Positions 44,880-53,301 of a stretch of DNA of 64,000 bases are shown in pieces. The notes beneath the pieces were generated by a model. That model did not search any database and had not been told where the DNA came from. It was given only the letters and a program-made list of their open reading frames with translations. Position 1 is the stretch's first letter; each line of letters begins with the position of its first letter. The position numbers were made by a program, and so were the translations under genes. The stretch lies in contig JBJKSB010000105.1 of the NCBI GenBank assembly GCA_046704385.1, positions 12,685 to 76,684 on the forward strand, read 5' to 3'. This stretch comes from GH45 sp046704385. Lineage in GTDB: Bacteria; Bacteroidota; Bacteroidia; Bacteroidales; SZUA-534.

Positions 44880-45031
44880 GAGAATAAAAAAATTAACCTA
44901 AAGATAATTTGAATATCTAACTTTTTTCAATTTTTTTAAATTCTTTTATTTCTTTCGGTATGAAAATCTGGCAAAGGCTTGGAAATGAAAGAGAAGAATA
45001 AATAAAAAATCCTGAAAGAGCAATTCAATTC

Positions 45032-45100
45032 AACCCAGGGCAGAAAAACGAAAATAAGTGAGCGATAGTCTAACTTATTGAAGTTTTGTTGCCCTGGGTT
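45032..45100. repeat. 69-base nested hairpin element
   Basis: AACCCAGGGCA (45032-45042) pairs with TGCCCTGGGTT (45090-45100); inside it AAAAC (45045-45049) pairs with GTTTT (45083-45087), then AATAAGT (45053-45059) with ACTTATT (45073-45079). Internal loops are symmetric (2x2 and 3x3) with a 13-base apical loop. This could be a REP/MITE-like element or a structured RNA. Confidence 0.65.
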
Positions 45101-45331
45101 CTGGGTGACCTGGCCAGAAGAATCGTCGCAAGTAGTAAAATTTAATTGGAATAGTACAGTTTATTTCGACGAAATTCACTGGCTCATCATTATAGTGCGC
45201 ACATATATTGCACATTTTAAGCAACTTATATCTTATCTTGACAGTCTGCCCCGATTTATCGGGGGCTATGCTTGCAATTGGGGAGGATTTTTTAGGAATT
45301 TTATTATACTTCCGAAACATTATTGAAGGTT

Positions 45332-45387
45332 AATACTCATCGGATGACGAAACTGCAGGTTTATAAATAAATCATCCGATGAGTATT
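45332..45387. repeat. 16-base inverted repeat with 24-base spacer
   Basis: AATACTCATCGGATGA (45332-45347) and TCATCCGATGAGTATT (45372-45387) are perfect inverted copies. It lies 33 bases beyond the stop of the GH71/99-like gene, but lacks a T tract, so it is not a standard intrinsic terminator. A related, degenerate copy occurs at 63841-63875. Confidence 0.7.
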
Positions 45388-45420
45388 TAAATATAACCTT
45401 ATGAACGCACTACTGGTGGT

Positions 45421-46893
45421 CTATTCATTAATTATTACAAATTTTCCTGTTCTTACAGTAGTTCCGTTTTTTATTATTAGCGTATAAATACCCGGCACAA
45501 GATTCGGATCGGGAATAGTAATTTCCTGATTTTCGATTTCAGAGATATGGTTATAAACTTGTCTGCCCAAGGAGCTGTAAATGGTGAGGGATGTTCTTCC
45601 TTGCAAATTATCACCTAAAGCTATTACTATGTTTCCTCCGGTATACGGATTCGGATAAATAGCAATATTTTGACAGAATTTTGTTTTGTCGGCAATTTTT
45701 GAGCTGGGATCAAGGGCATTTATAATAACAGCGGCACTATCAATTTTTAAATTTCGCAAGTCGTATGAGGCTTTATCTAACTGGCTTTGAACGGAACCAT
45801 CACTAGCATACTTTTTCCGTAAATTATAAAGTCGGTAAACCAGGCGCAATTCATTTTCGCCATAACTCACGCCGGTATATTTCTGGATTTTCATTAAATA
45901 ACTGAACCCGGTTTCAACAGTGGGTTCAAACATGGTTCCTTCGCCAAAATCGTTAAATGTAACCAGTTGAACCATATCAATTTTACTTTTATTTTGTTCG
46001 GCCAAATTTAAAGTGGCATCCAGTGTGGCTCCATCGTCGGGTAAAATGGTAAAATAACTATCACCGGCACCGCCTTCAACATAAAAATCTTCAAAACCCG
46101 GATAGGCAACACCCATTACAGTTTTTAATCCTGCTGCACGGTTGTTGTAGAAGTTTGTAAGATGAGTGAGATGATTTTGATTATCCTGGTAAACCCACAT
46201 AAATTCACCATCGGAGTTTGAACCTGCCAAACCGGAATTGTACCACATAGGTATAAATTCAACATCTTCACCTGCTGAAGGTAATATTTCATCCCAGTTG
46301 GTTGGCGATGTAAAAGTCACGGGTCCAAAAATGCAAACCAATGGAGCATGATCACTTCCGTACCTGATATATTCAGAATTGGTAAAATAATTATCTTTTA
46401 AATAGGCAAAATTGGCTTTAACATCGTCAACACTACGGCTAAAACGGTCTTCGAGTACTACTCCGAATTGCATTCCAAAATCGTCGGTGTACGAAATTAT
46501 GCTGTTTGAACTGGTTAGTAAATCCTGAATATCGCTATTTGAACCCTGAACTCCATACCAATCTATCAAAATGCCATCCACACCCGAAAGTTTCATAAGT
46601 AACAAATGATATTCTATTACATCTTTATCGCGACTGGCGTAGGGACCAATTAACGGATAATAATGAGAGGCAATTTGACGATGCCCGTTGTCATCAATAA
46701 TATCGGGATTTTTGGTATTCATTTTCCAGTGCCAGCCCCACGTACCGATGGTTGCAGGAGTTTCAAACCAGGTCATATAATGCATATACACTTTCATGAG
46801 ATTTGTTTTTGTAACCGGTTTTTGACCTTTAGCAAAGCCTGCAACGAGTAAATTCAGGGCAATTAATATAATTTTAAGTCTATAAGTTGTCAT
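45421..46893 (-). CDS. GH71/GH99-like glycoside hydrolase with T9SS sorting domain
   Basis: The 490-residue product has a signal peptide (MTTYRLKIILIALNLLVAGFAKG), a catalytic region of about 330 residues resembling GH71/GH99-type barrels (VYMHYMTWFETPA at the start, DGILIDWYGVQGSN near 110, FGVVLEDRF near 145, FNDFGEGTMFEPT near 315) and a C-terminal T9SS type A sorting domain (about 415-490, IAIYPNPYTGGNIVIAL to GKFVIINE). It would therefore act at the cell surface or outside. Family-level assignment is by eye; GH99 acts on alpha-mannan, GH71 on alpha-1,3-glucan. It follows the GH97 gene with a 13-base gap, so they share a transcript. Confidence 0.72.
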   Translation of the reverse strand: MTTYRLKIILIALNLLVAGFAKGQKPVTKTNLMKVYMHYMTWFETPATIGTWGWHWKMNTKNPDIIDDNGHRQIASHYYPLIGPYASRDKDVIEYHLLLMKLSGVDGILIDWYGVQGSNSDIQDLLTSSNSIISYTDDFGMQFGVVLEDRFSRSVDDVKANFAYLKDNYFTNSEYIRYGSDHAPLVCIFGPVTFTSPTNWDEILPSAGEDVEFIPMWYNSGLAGSNSDGEFMWVYQDNQNHLTHLTNFYNNRAAGLKTVMGVAYPGFEDFYVEGGAGDSYFTILPDDGATLDATLNLAEQNKSKIDMVQLVTFNDFGEGTMFEPTVETGFSYLMKIQKYTGVSYGENELRLVYRLYNLRKKYASDGSVQSQLDKASYDLRNLKIDSAAVIINALDPSSKIADKTKFCQNIAIYPNPYTGGNIVIALGDNLQGRTSLTIYSSLGRQVYNHISEIENQEITIPDPNLVPGIYTLIIKNGTTVRTGKFVIINE

Positions 46894-46906
46894 TGTTGCT
46901 CAGTTT

Positions 46907-49021
46907 TCAATTAATATTAACAGGTATCAGGCTTATGGCAGCTCCTCCACCCCGGGCCAGGTCAATTGTAATTTCCGATTTATTTGTAACCTGTTTTTTC
47001 TCAATAGTTATACTTGTCGGATTTGTTTGCCAATCGGCATCTTTACCATCTTTATATATTGTGGCGTTGTATATTTTATCTTTATCAAGAAAATCAAATT
47101 TCAGATCAACTTTCCGGGCATTTTTCCCGGTTATAGTTCCAACAAACCAATTGTCTGACGAGCGCTGTTGCCGGGCGATAGTTATATATTTTCCAATTTC
47201 ACCATCCAGTACTTTTGTTTGTTCCCAATCGACGGCAACATCGCGGATAAATTGAAAGGCAGGATTCCCTTCGTAGTTTTCAGGAAGGTCGGCAGCCATT
47301 TGCACAGGACTATAAATTATTAAATTTAAAGCCAGCTGTTGTGCCAGGGTTGTATTTACCCGGTTGTTGGGTCTGTAAGGTTTCAGGGTTATGTTGAATA
47401 TTCCGGGTGTATAATCAATAGGACCAGCCAACATCCGTGTAAACGGTATTATGGTTAAATGTTCAGGAGGATTTCCTCCGTCTTTCGACCAAGCGTTAAA
47501 TTCCTGTCCCCTAAGTCCTTCCTCAGACAATAAGTTGGGATAGGTTCTGCGTAAGCCGGTTTGCTTTATGGGTTCATGAATATCAAGAGCAATTTTATAT
47601 TTTGCGGCTGTTTCTAAAATGTGCCTGTAATTATTAATCATCCATTGGCCGTGGTGATGTTCCCCTTCTGGTAAAATTTTACCTACAAAACCGAGTTTGG
47701 CATAATGTAAATTGAGTTTCTGCATTAACCGGTATGCGGTATCCATTTGGTGCATGTAGGTGAGGGGAGCAGCAGAGGTTTCATGATGCATTATAATTTC
47801 AATACCCTTATCGTGAGCATATTTAACAACTTCATCCAGGTTATAATCGGCGTAAGGTGTAACAAAATCGAATACACCTTCCCGATTTTCAGTTTTGTTA
47901 ATGTTACCCCAACCCGTATTCCAGCCTTCGACCAGAACGGCTTGCAAATTATTTTTGGCAGCAAAATCAATATATCGTTTGGCATTTTCAGTAGTAGCTC
48001 CATGGTTTCCGCCTTCCATATCCCAGGCTGTTTTATTCAAATGCATTTCCCACCAGATGCCATCATATTTGGCCGGTTTTACCCAGCTCACATCTCCCAG
48101 TTTGTTGGGTTCATTAAGATTCAGAATTATTCGGGAACTAATTAAATCGCCCGGGCTTTTTGCTAGTTGTATCGTTCGCCAGGGAGTGCTAAAAGGTAAT
48201 TCGCGTTTAACGGCATACCCAAGTCGTTCCGAACCCACCAAACCGCTGGTAAAAATCAAATGGGTGGTATCTGCAATTAAGGTCATGCCTGCATAATCGG
48301 TTAAATTGGCTTCGTGAATACTGATGTAATATCCATCTGCAGTTTTCATGGTTAAAGGAGTATTAACAGCATTTTCCATAATGGCGGACTGACTGATTCC
48401 CGCATCAGGAAGTGAAAGAGCATCAATTTCAGAAATTCGGGTATGATGATATAGATGTTCGTAACTATCCCAGTCGCCTGGTATCCACCAGCATTCGTGA
48501 TTTCCGGTAAGATTAAACTGCGTATTTTCTTCAAGAATCACAGCCTCTTTCATTTGCTCCTGTTTCGGGAAAACATATCTAAATCCAATACCATCATCAA
48601 AAACCCGGAAAACAATATTCATCTGCCTTTGATTAGCATTTTTCTCTTGGAGGTGAACGGTAAGTTCATGATAATGATTTTGCACCAATCGCTGCTCACC
48701 CCAGGGTTGTTCCCAGGTTTCATCCAAGGAGTCAGTTTCAGAACTCAGTATTTTAAAACCACCTTTAATTGGTGGAGCATCTTTCAATTTAAAACCCAAA
48801 AATGAGGTATCAATAATTACTTTATTAAAATATTTTACTGTATAAGCAGGTTCCCCACTATTAGATAAAATAAATTCCACCATGGTATTTCCTGAAGGGG
48901 ATGTAATGTTGATATTAGTATTGCAGCCCAATTTTGCACAAGAATTTAAAAATAAAACACTCAGTATCAGAGTAAGTTTTGGAAATAATTTTTTAAACAA
49001 GTTGGTATTTGTTTTATTCAT
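46907..49021 (-). CDS. second GH97 family alpha-glucoside hydrolase, inverting type (lipoprotein)
   Basis: Paralog of the GH97 at the other end of the PUL. The 704 residues carry a lipoprotein signal (LTLILSVLFLNSC) and the SusB-type catalytic glutamates Glu414 (MHHETSA), Glu483 (DIHEPI) and Glu507 (RGQEFNAW), spaced 69 and 24 as in SusB. It has a longer insert than its paralog near residues 195-215 (SLPDAGISQSAIMENAVN). Probably removes glucose from oligosaccharides at the outer membrane or in the periplasm. First gene of the two-gene unit with the T9SS-exported hydrolase. No -7 box was found in its 314-base upstream gap. Confidence 0.9.
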   Translation of the reverse strand: MNKTNTNLFKKLFPKLTLILSVLFLNSCAKLGCNTNINITSPSGNTMVEFILSNSGEPAYTVKYFNKVIIDTSFLGFKLKDAPPIKGGFKILSSETDSLDETWEQPWGEQRLVQNHYHELTVHLQEKNANQRQMNIVFRVFDDGIGFRYVFPKQEQMKEAVILEENTQFNLTGNHECWWIPGDWDSYEHLYHHTRISEIDALSLPDAGISQSAIMENAVNTPLTMKTADGYYISIHEANLTDYAGMTLIADTTHLIFTSGLVGSERLGYAVKRELPFSTPWRTIQLAKSPGDLISSRIILNLNEPNKLGDVSWVKPAKYDGIWWEMHLNKTAWDMEGGNHGATTENAKRYIDFAAKNNLQAVLVEGWNTGWGNINKTENREGVFDFVTPYADYNLDEVVKYAHDKGIEIIMHHETSAAPLTYMHQMDTAYRLMQKLNLHYAKLGFVGKILPEGEHHHGQWMINNYRHILETAAKYKIALDIHEPIKQTGLRRTYPNLLSEEGLRGQEFNAWSKDGGNPPEHLTIIPFTRMLAGPIDYTPGIFNITLKPYRPNNRVNTTLAQQLALNLIIYSPVQMAADLPENYEGNPAFQFIRDVAVDWEQTKVLDGEIGKYITIARQQRSSDNWFVGTITGKNARKVDLKFDFLDKDKIYNATIYKDGKDADWQTNPTSITIEKKQVTNKSEITIDLARGGGAAISLIPVNIN

Positions 49022-49335
49022 ATTTTTAATTTGTATTGTGTCTTAAACATCAATATTTATCTGCCTGTTTAATGCAATTTAAAATTAATATATAACTCAT
49101 CCCCTTGTTTTAAATATAAGGTTTATATAGAAATTATAAGGAGATAAAAAATATAAAAAGCAGATATTCAAATTTGTATATCTTGCCGGAATATAGATTG
49201 TTTTAAGAAAACAAAGTGCAGATTAAGGTTAAAATCTTAATGAACCGTAAAACAATTAAACCGTTATTGTTACTTAAAGAATCTTTTACTACTATTTTAT
49301 TTCAACCTTAATTTTTTTACATTTAATTATAAATT
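49022..49335. other. 314-base divergent intergenic region
   Basis: AT-rich gap between the divergent GH97 and rubrerythrin genes. It must hold both promoters, but I see no clean TAnnTTTG box on either strand, no repeat and no RNA fold. Confidence 0.5.
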
Positions 49336-49917
49336 ATGAAAACCATGAGCATACAAGGAACCAAAACAGAGCAAAACCTGTTAAAAGCATTTGCCGGCGA
49401 ATCGCAGGCAAAGAATCGCTATGAATTTTATGCAAAAGTTGCAAAAAAGGAAGGCTTTGAACAAATTAGTGAGATTTTTATGATAACCGCACAACAGGAA
49501 CAATCGCATGCAAAAACATTTTTTAGGTTTCTTGAAGGAGGTCCTGTTGTAGTTACGGCAACGTATCCTGCCGGAAGAATTGGCACAACGTCTGAAAACC
49601 TGGAAGCTGCTGCCATGGGCGAAAACGAGGAGTGGACTCAATTATATCCAAAATTTGCAGAGGAAGCTGCTGATGAAGGATTTAAAAGTGTGGCAGCCAT
49701 GTTTAAAATTATTGCAAAAATTGAAGCCTTACACGAAAAGCGGTTTAAGAAATTACTTGCAAATATTTTAGAAGGCAAAGTTTTTGAGCGCGATTCGGAA
49801 GTCCGATGGGTATGCCGCAAATGTGGTCATGTGCATGTGGGAAAAGTTGCACCGAAAATGTGTCCGGGATGTGGACATCCGCAAGGTTATTTTGAAATAG
49901 AGAGTGAAAATTATTAG
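49336..49917 (+). CDS. rubrerythrin
   Basis: Cytoplasmic non-haem iron peroxidase that protects anaerobes from hydrogen peroxide. The 193 residues show a ferritin-like four-helix domain with the diiron ligands spread over AFAGESQAKNRY, ITAQQEQSHAK, AAADE and KIEALHEKRF, and a C-terminal rubredoxin-like domain with two CxxC pairs (VCRKCGHVH and MCPGCGHP). ATG at 49336, with a second ATG at 49345. Suggests anaerobic or microaerobic life. Stands alone. Confidence 0.96.
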   Translation: MKTMSIQGTKTEQNLLKAFAGESQAKNRYEFYAKVAKKEGFEQISEIFMITAQQEQSHAKTFFRFLEGGPVVVTATYPAGRIGTTSENLEAAAMGENEEWTQLYPKFAEEAADEGFKSVAAMFKIIAKIEALHEKRFKKLLANILEGKVFERDSEVRWVCRKCGHVHVGKVAPKMCPGCGHPQGYFEIESENY

Positions 49918-50049
49918 CAGAATTGACATTCTCACAGTTCATAATTGTGCACGACTAATCGAGAATGCTTATGACTTTTCAGATTTAGAAGATGAGTAAG
50001 CTGCAATGTTCTAACCAAAAGATTAATATTAATGTAATAAAATAATATC

Positions 50050-51174
50050 ATGGCAAATCATATCGGACTTCTGACTTCAGGTGGCGATACTCCTGGTTTA
50101 AATGCGGCTTTGCGCGGTGTTGGAAAAGCGGCTATCCGAAAATACGACATGCAAATAACAGGTTTTAAAGATGGATTCCGGGGACTAATGGAAAACCGTA
50201 CCATGCGACTGGATAAAGGTATTCTGTCAGGAATACTTACTCTTGGCGGGACTATTTTAGGTACCAGTCGTGATAAACCTCATAAAATGCCCATTGGTGG
50301 CCATATTATGGACATGACCGATGTGATTGTTGAGAATTATCATCGGCAACATCTGGATGCATTGGTTTGTTTGGGTGGAGGCGGAACGCAGAAGAATGCA
50401 TATGAATTGGTTAAAAAAGGACTTAATATAATAACGCTGCCTAAAACTATCGATAATGATGTGGTACTGACCGATATGACTTTTGGTTTTGATACCGCCC
50501 TGGGTATTGCTGTTGATGCCATCGACAGGTTACATAGTACGGCACACAGTCACCATAGGATTATTGTAGTTGAAATTATGGGTAATAAAGCCGGATGGCT
50601 GGCCTTAGGTGCCGGAGTGGCTGGTGGGGCCGATGTTATTCTGCTTCCTGAAATACCCTATAATATCGATTTTGTAGCTGAATCAATATTAAAAAGAGCC
50701 CGTGCCGGGTCTCCTTTTAGCATTGTGGCTGTCGCAGAGGGTGCAATTTCACAGGAGACTCATAAAAAACTTAAATCAGTAATTGATAAATTGAATAAAG
50801 AGGAAGACAAGGACAAGAAGCAAGAACTTAAAAGCAAATTAAAAAAGATAAAGGCTGATAATAAAACGACCACAATGGAAATTGCCCAGTTATTAGAAGA
50901 GCGAACCCGACTCGAAGCCCGGGTTACCATTTTGGGGCATTTGCAACGCGGCGGTACTCCTTCAGCTGCCGACAGGCTTTTGGCCACACGATTGGGTACA
51001 GCATGTGCCGATTATATCAAAAAGGGTCAGTTTGGAGTTATGGTTGCTGCCCGGGGCGATAGTACTGAGGCCGTTCCAATTGAAAAGGTTGCCGGGTTCA
51101 TTAAATATGTTCCTCTCGACCATCCCTGGATAAATAGTGCCCGAAGCGTTGGTACCTGTATGGGTGATTATTAA
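50050..51174 (+). CDS. pfkA: 6-phosphofructokinase, probably ATP-dependent
   Basis: Phosphorylates fructose 6-phosphate in glycolysis. The 374 residues show SGGDTPGLNAALRGV at the N-terminus, the nucleotide loop GGGGT (Gly109-Thr113), PKTIDND (Lys132, catalytic Asp135), MGNKAGW and GHLQRGGTPSAADR. Gly112 at the position of E. coli Gly104 favours ATP over pyrophosphate, while Lys132 at the Gly124 position is the group III type; the Asp103 position is Gly111. A lysine- and glutamate-rich insert of about 35 residues (about 241-275) lies between the substrate-binding region and the RGG loop. Phosphoryl donor should be considered probable, not proven. Confidence 0.92.
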   Translation: MANHIGLLTSGGDTPGLNAALRGVGKAAIRKYDMQITGFKDGFRGLMENRTMRLDKGILSGILTLGGTILGTSRDKPHKMPIGGHIMDMTDVIVENYHRQHLDALVCLGGGGTQKNAYELVKKGLNIITLPKTIDNDVVLTDMTFGFDTALGIAVDAIDRLHSTAHSHHRIIVVEIMGNKAGWLALGAGVAGGADVILLPEIPYNIDFVAESILKRARAGSPFSIVAVAEGAISQETHKKLKSVIDKLNKEEDKDKKQELKSKLKKIKADNKTTTMEIAQLLEERTRLEARVTILGHLQRGGTPSAADRLLATRLGTACADYIKKGQFGVMVAARGDSTEAVPIEKVAGFIKYVPLDHPWINSARSVGTCMGDY

Positions 51175-51268
51175 ATTCATCCTCTCAGATTTTTAACGGC
51201 TTCCCTTATACCTTTTTATATTTCCGTTAACATTTTTGCAAAAATGTTTTAATTTAAAACTATTTTTA

Positions 51269-51276
51269 TAACTTTG
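51269..51276 (+). promoter_or_regulatory. predicted -7 box for asnB
   Basis: TAACTTTG matches TAnnTTTG, about 80 bases before the asnB start. No -33 element at standard spacing. Confidence 0.35.
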
Positions 51277-51356
51277 GTCACGATTTATAAGCAAACAATG
51301 CTCATATCGTGATAATTGTTAGTGTGTAACAGAGCGTTTAAGTTAAAATAAATTAT

Positions 51357-53018
51357 ATGTGTGGAATTGTGTGTGCTTTCGAATTAAAGCAGAAAGCTGA
51401 AGAATTAAGGCCCCGCTTGTTGGAAATGTCTAAAAAAGTCAGACATCGCGGGCCGGATTGGAATGGGATACATTGTGAGGATAAAGCTATTTTGGCACAT
51501 GAAAGATTAGCTATTGTTGATCCTACGTCAGGGAAACAACCTCTATATAGTGATGATGGCAAAATTATTTTGGCCGTCAATGGCGAAATTTATAATCATC
51601 GTGAGATTCGGAAAAGGTTTGAAGGAAAATATAAATTTAAAACCCAATCGGATTGTGAGGTTATTCTTGCTCTTTATAAGGAAAAAGGAGCTGATTTTCT
51701 GGATGATTTGAACGGAATTTTTGGCTTTGCTTTATACGATTCTGAAAAAGATATTTACCTGATAGCTCGCGATCATATTGGAATTATTCCTTTGTACATG
51801 GGCCGTGATGAAAATGGAACTTTTTATGTGGCTTCGGAGCTTAAAGCCCTGGAAGGCACATGTAACCAAATTCAATTGTTTCCTCCGGGACATTATTTAT
51901 TAAGTACCGACGGTGAACCCAAAAAATGGTATAACAGAGACTGGGTTGATTATGAAGCAGTAAAGGATAATACAACTGATCTTCAGCAATTACACGATGC
52001 TCTTGATGCTGCGGTTAAAAGGCAATTGATGTCAGACGTACCTTACGGTGTTTTATTGTCAGGAGGTTTGGATTCATCGGTAACCTCGGCCTTAGCCAAG
52101 AAATATTCGCAAAACAGAATTGAAAACGATGAAACAACAGCGGCATGGTGGCCTCAGTTGCACTCATTTGCCGTGGGTTTAAAAGGATCACCCGACCTGG
52201 CTGCGGCCCAAAAAGTGGCTGAGCAAATTGGAACAGTACATCACGAGGTGCAATTTACCATTCAGGAAGGATTAGATGCAGTAAGAGATGTAATTTATCA
52301 TTTGGAAACTTATGATGTTACCACAGTTCGCGCGTCTACACCCATGTACTTAATGGCAAGGGCTATTAAAGCAATGGGAATTAAAATGGTATTATCGGGT
52401 GAAGGAGCTGATGAATTGTTTGGCGGATACCTGTATTTTCACAAAGCTCCAAACGCAAAAGAATTTCACGAAGAAACGGTTCGAAAATTAAGCAAATTGC
52501 ATCAGTATGATTGCTTAAGAGCGAACAAATCATTAGCAGCCTGGGGCATTGAAGGGCGAGTGCCATTTCTCGATAAGGAGTTTATTGACGTGGCTATGCG
52601 GTTGAATCCAAATGATAAAATGATTTCACCGGGACATATGGAGAAATGGGTAATACGTAAAGCTTTCGAAAAATATATTCCCGAATCGGTTGCATGGAGG
52701 CAAAAAGAACAATTTTCAGACGGAGTAGGCTACAGTTGGATTGATACGTTGAAAAAAATGGTAAGTGAACTGGTAACCGATGATCAACTGGCTAATGCCA
52801 AGTACCGTTTCCCAACTCAAACACCTATGAATAAGGAAGAGTTCTTCTATCGTTCAATTTTTACCGAGCATTTCCCGTCCGAAGCGGCAGCTTTAAGCGT
52901 ACCCTCTGTCCCTTCTGTGGCTTGCAGTACCGCCGAGGCTCTTGCGTGGGACGAGGCTTTTAAAAATGCTAATGAACCTTCGGGGCGGGCAGTGAATGTT
53001 CATGAGTTAAGATATTAA
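51357..53018 (+). CDS. asnB: asparagine synthetase B (glutamine-hydrolysing)
   Basis: Makes asparagine from aspartate, ATP and glutamine. The catalytic cysteine is residue 2 (MCGIVCAFE), exposed after Met removal. The glutaminase domain covers about 1-190 (RHRGPDWNG, GEIYNHREIR), and the synthetase domain has the PP-loop SGGLDSS at 235-241 and GEGADELFGGYLYF near 347. The 553-residue length is normal. A hairpin terminator follows the stop. Confidence 0.96.
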   Translation: MCGIVCAFELKQKAEELRPRLLEMSKKVRHRGPDWNGIHCEDKAILAHERLAIVDPTSGKQPLYSDDGKIILAVNGEIYNHREIRKRFEGKYKFKTQSDCEVILALYKEKGADFLDDLNGIFGFALYDSEKDIYLIARDHIGIIPLYMGRDENGTFYVASELKALEGTCNQIQLFPPGHYLLSTDGEPKKWYNRDWVDYEAVKDNTTDLQQLHDALDAAVKRQLMSDVPYGVLLSGGLDSSVTSALAKKYSQNRIENDETTAAWWPQLHSFAVGLKGSPDLAAAQKVAEQIGTVHHEVQFTIQEGLDAVRDVIYHLETYDVTTVRASTPMYLMARAIKAMGIKMVLSGEGADELFGGYLYFHKAPNAKEFHEETVRKLSKLHQYDCLRANKSLAAWGIEGRVPFLDKEFIDVAMRLNPNDKMISPGHMEKWVIRKAFEKYIPESVAWRQKEQFSDGVGYSWIDTLKKMVSELVTDDQLANAKYRFPTQTPMNKEEFFYRSIFTEHFPSEAAALSVPSVPSVACSTAEALAWDEAFKNANEPSGRAVNVHELRY

Positions 53019-53040
53019 AAAAACCATATAAAAATAAGTA

Positions 53041-53074
53041 AGCGGAGCTTCCTTTGGGTGTTCCGCTTTTTATT
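53041..53074 (+). terminator. terminator after asnB
   Basis: AGCGGA and TCCGCT pair around a 15-base loop and run into TTTTATTTT, 23 bases after the asnB stop. Confidence 0.6.
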
Positions 53075-53301
53075 TTACATAGCGGGAGGAAGCATCTTTT
53101 TGTTTTGATCTTATCATTGGATATTAAAGTAAATATTTCTTGGTTTGAAAAAAAACAAATTAAATCCATCTTAAATTTCAAATGATCCCCAAAACCTGTC
53201 ATTTAATAAAATAACTTCTAATCATGATAAATTTTATAAAATAATTTACATCTTTATAGTCTGGAACCAACTTTCCATTAGGGTAAATTTATCATACAAT
53301 C

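Larger units (their letters stand above)
44880..45420. other. 540-base intergenic region with three inverted repeats
   Basis: No credible gene on either strand; the open frames seen lack starts, family patterns and ribosome sites. It holds a nested hairpin (45032-45100), a short GC-rich palindrome CCCCGAT-TT-ATCGGGG (45249-45264) and a 16-base-arm inverted repeat (45332-45387). It divides the PUL into an enzyme pair (GH97 and GH71/99-like) and the regulator-SusC side. Confidence 0.7.

Noticed and set aside
45075..45326. Overlapping open frames of about 80 codons on both strands in the PUL gap
   Set aside because: They run through inverted repeats, lack plausible starts and show no conserved pattern.
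49926..49970. Inverted repeat CATTCTC / GAGAATG after rubrerythrin
   Set aside because: Only 7 base pairs with a long loop and no T tract; likely chance.
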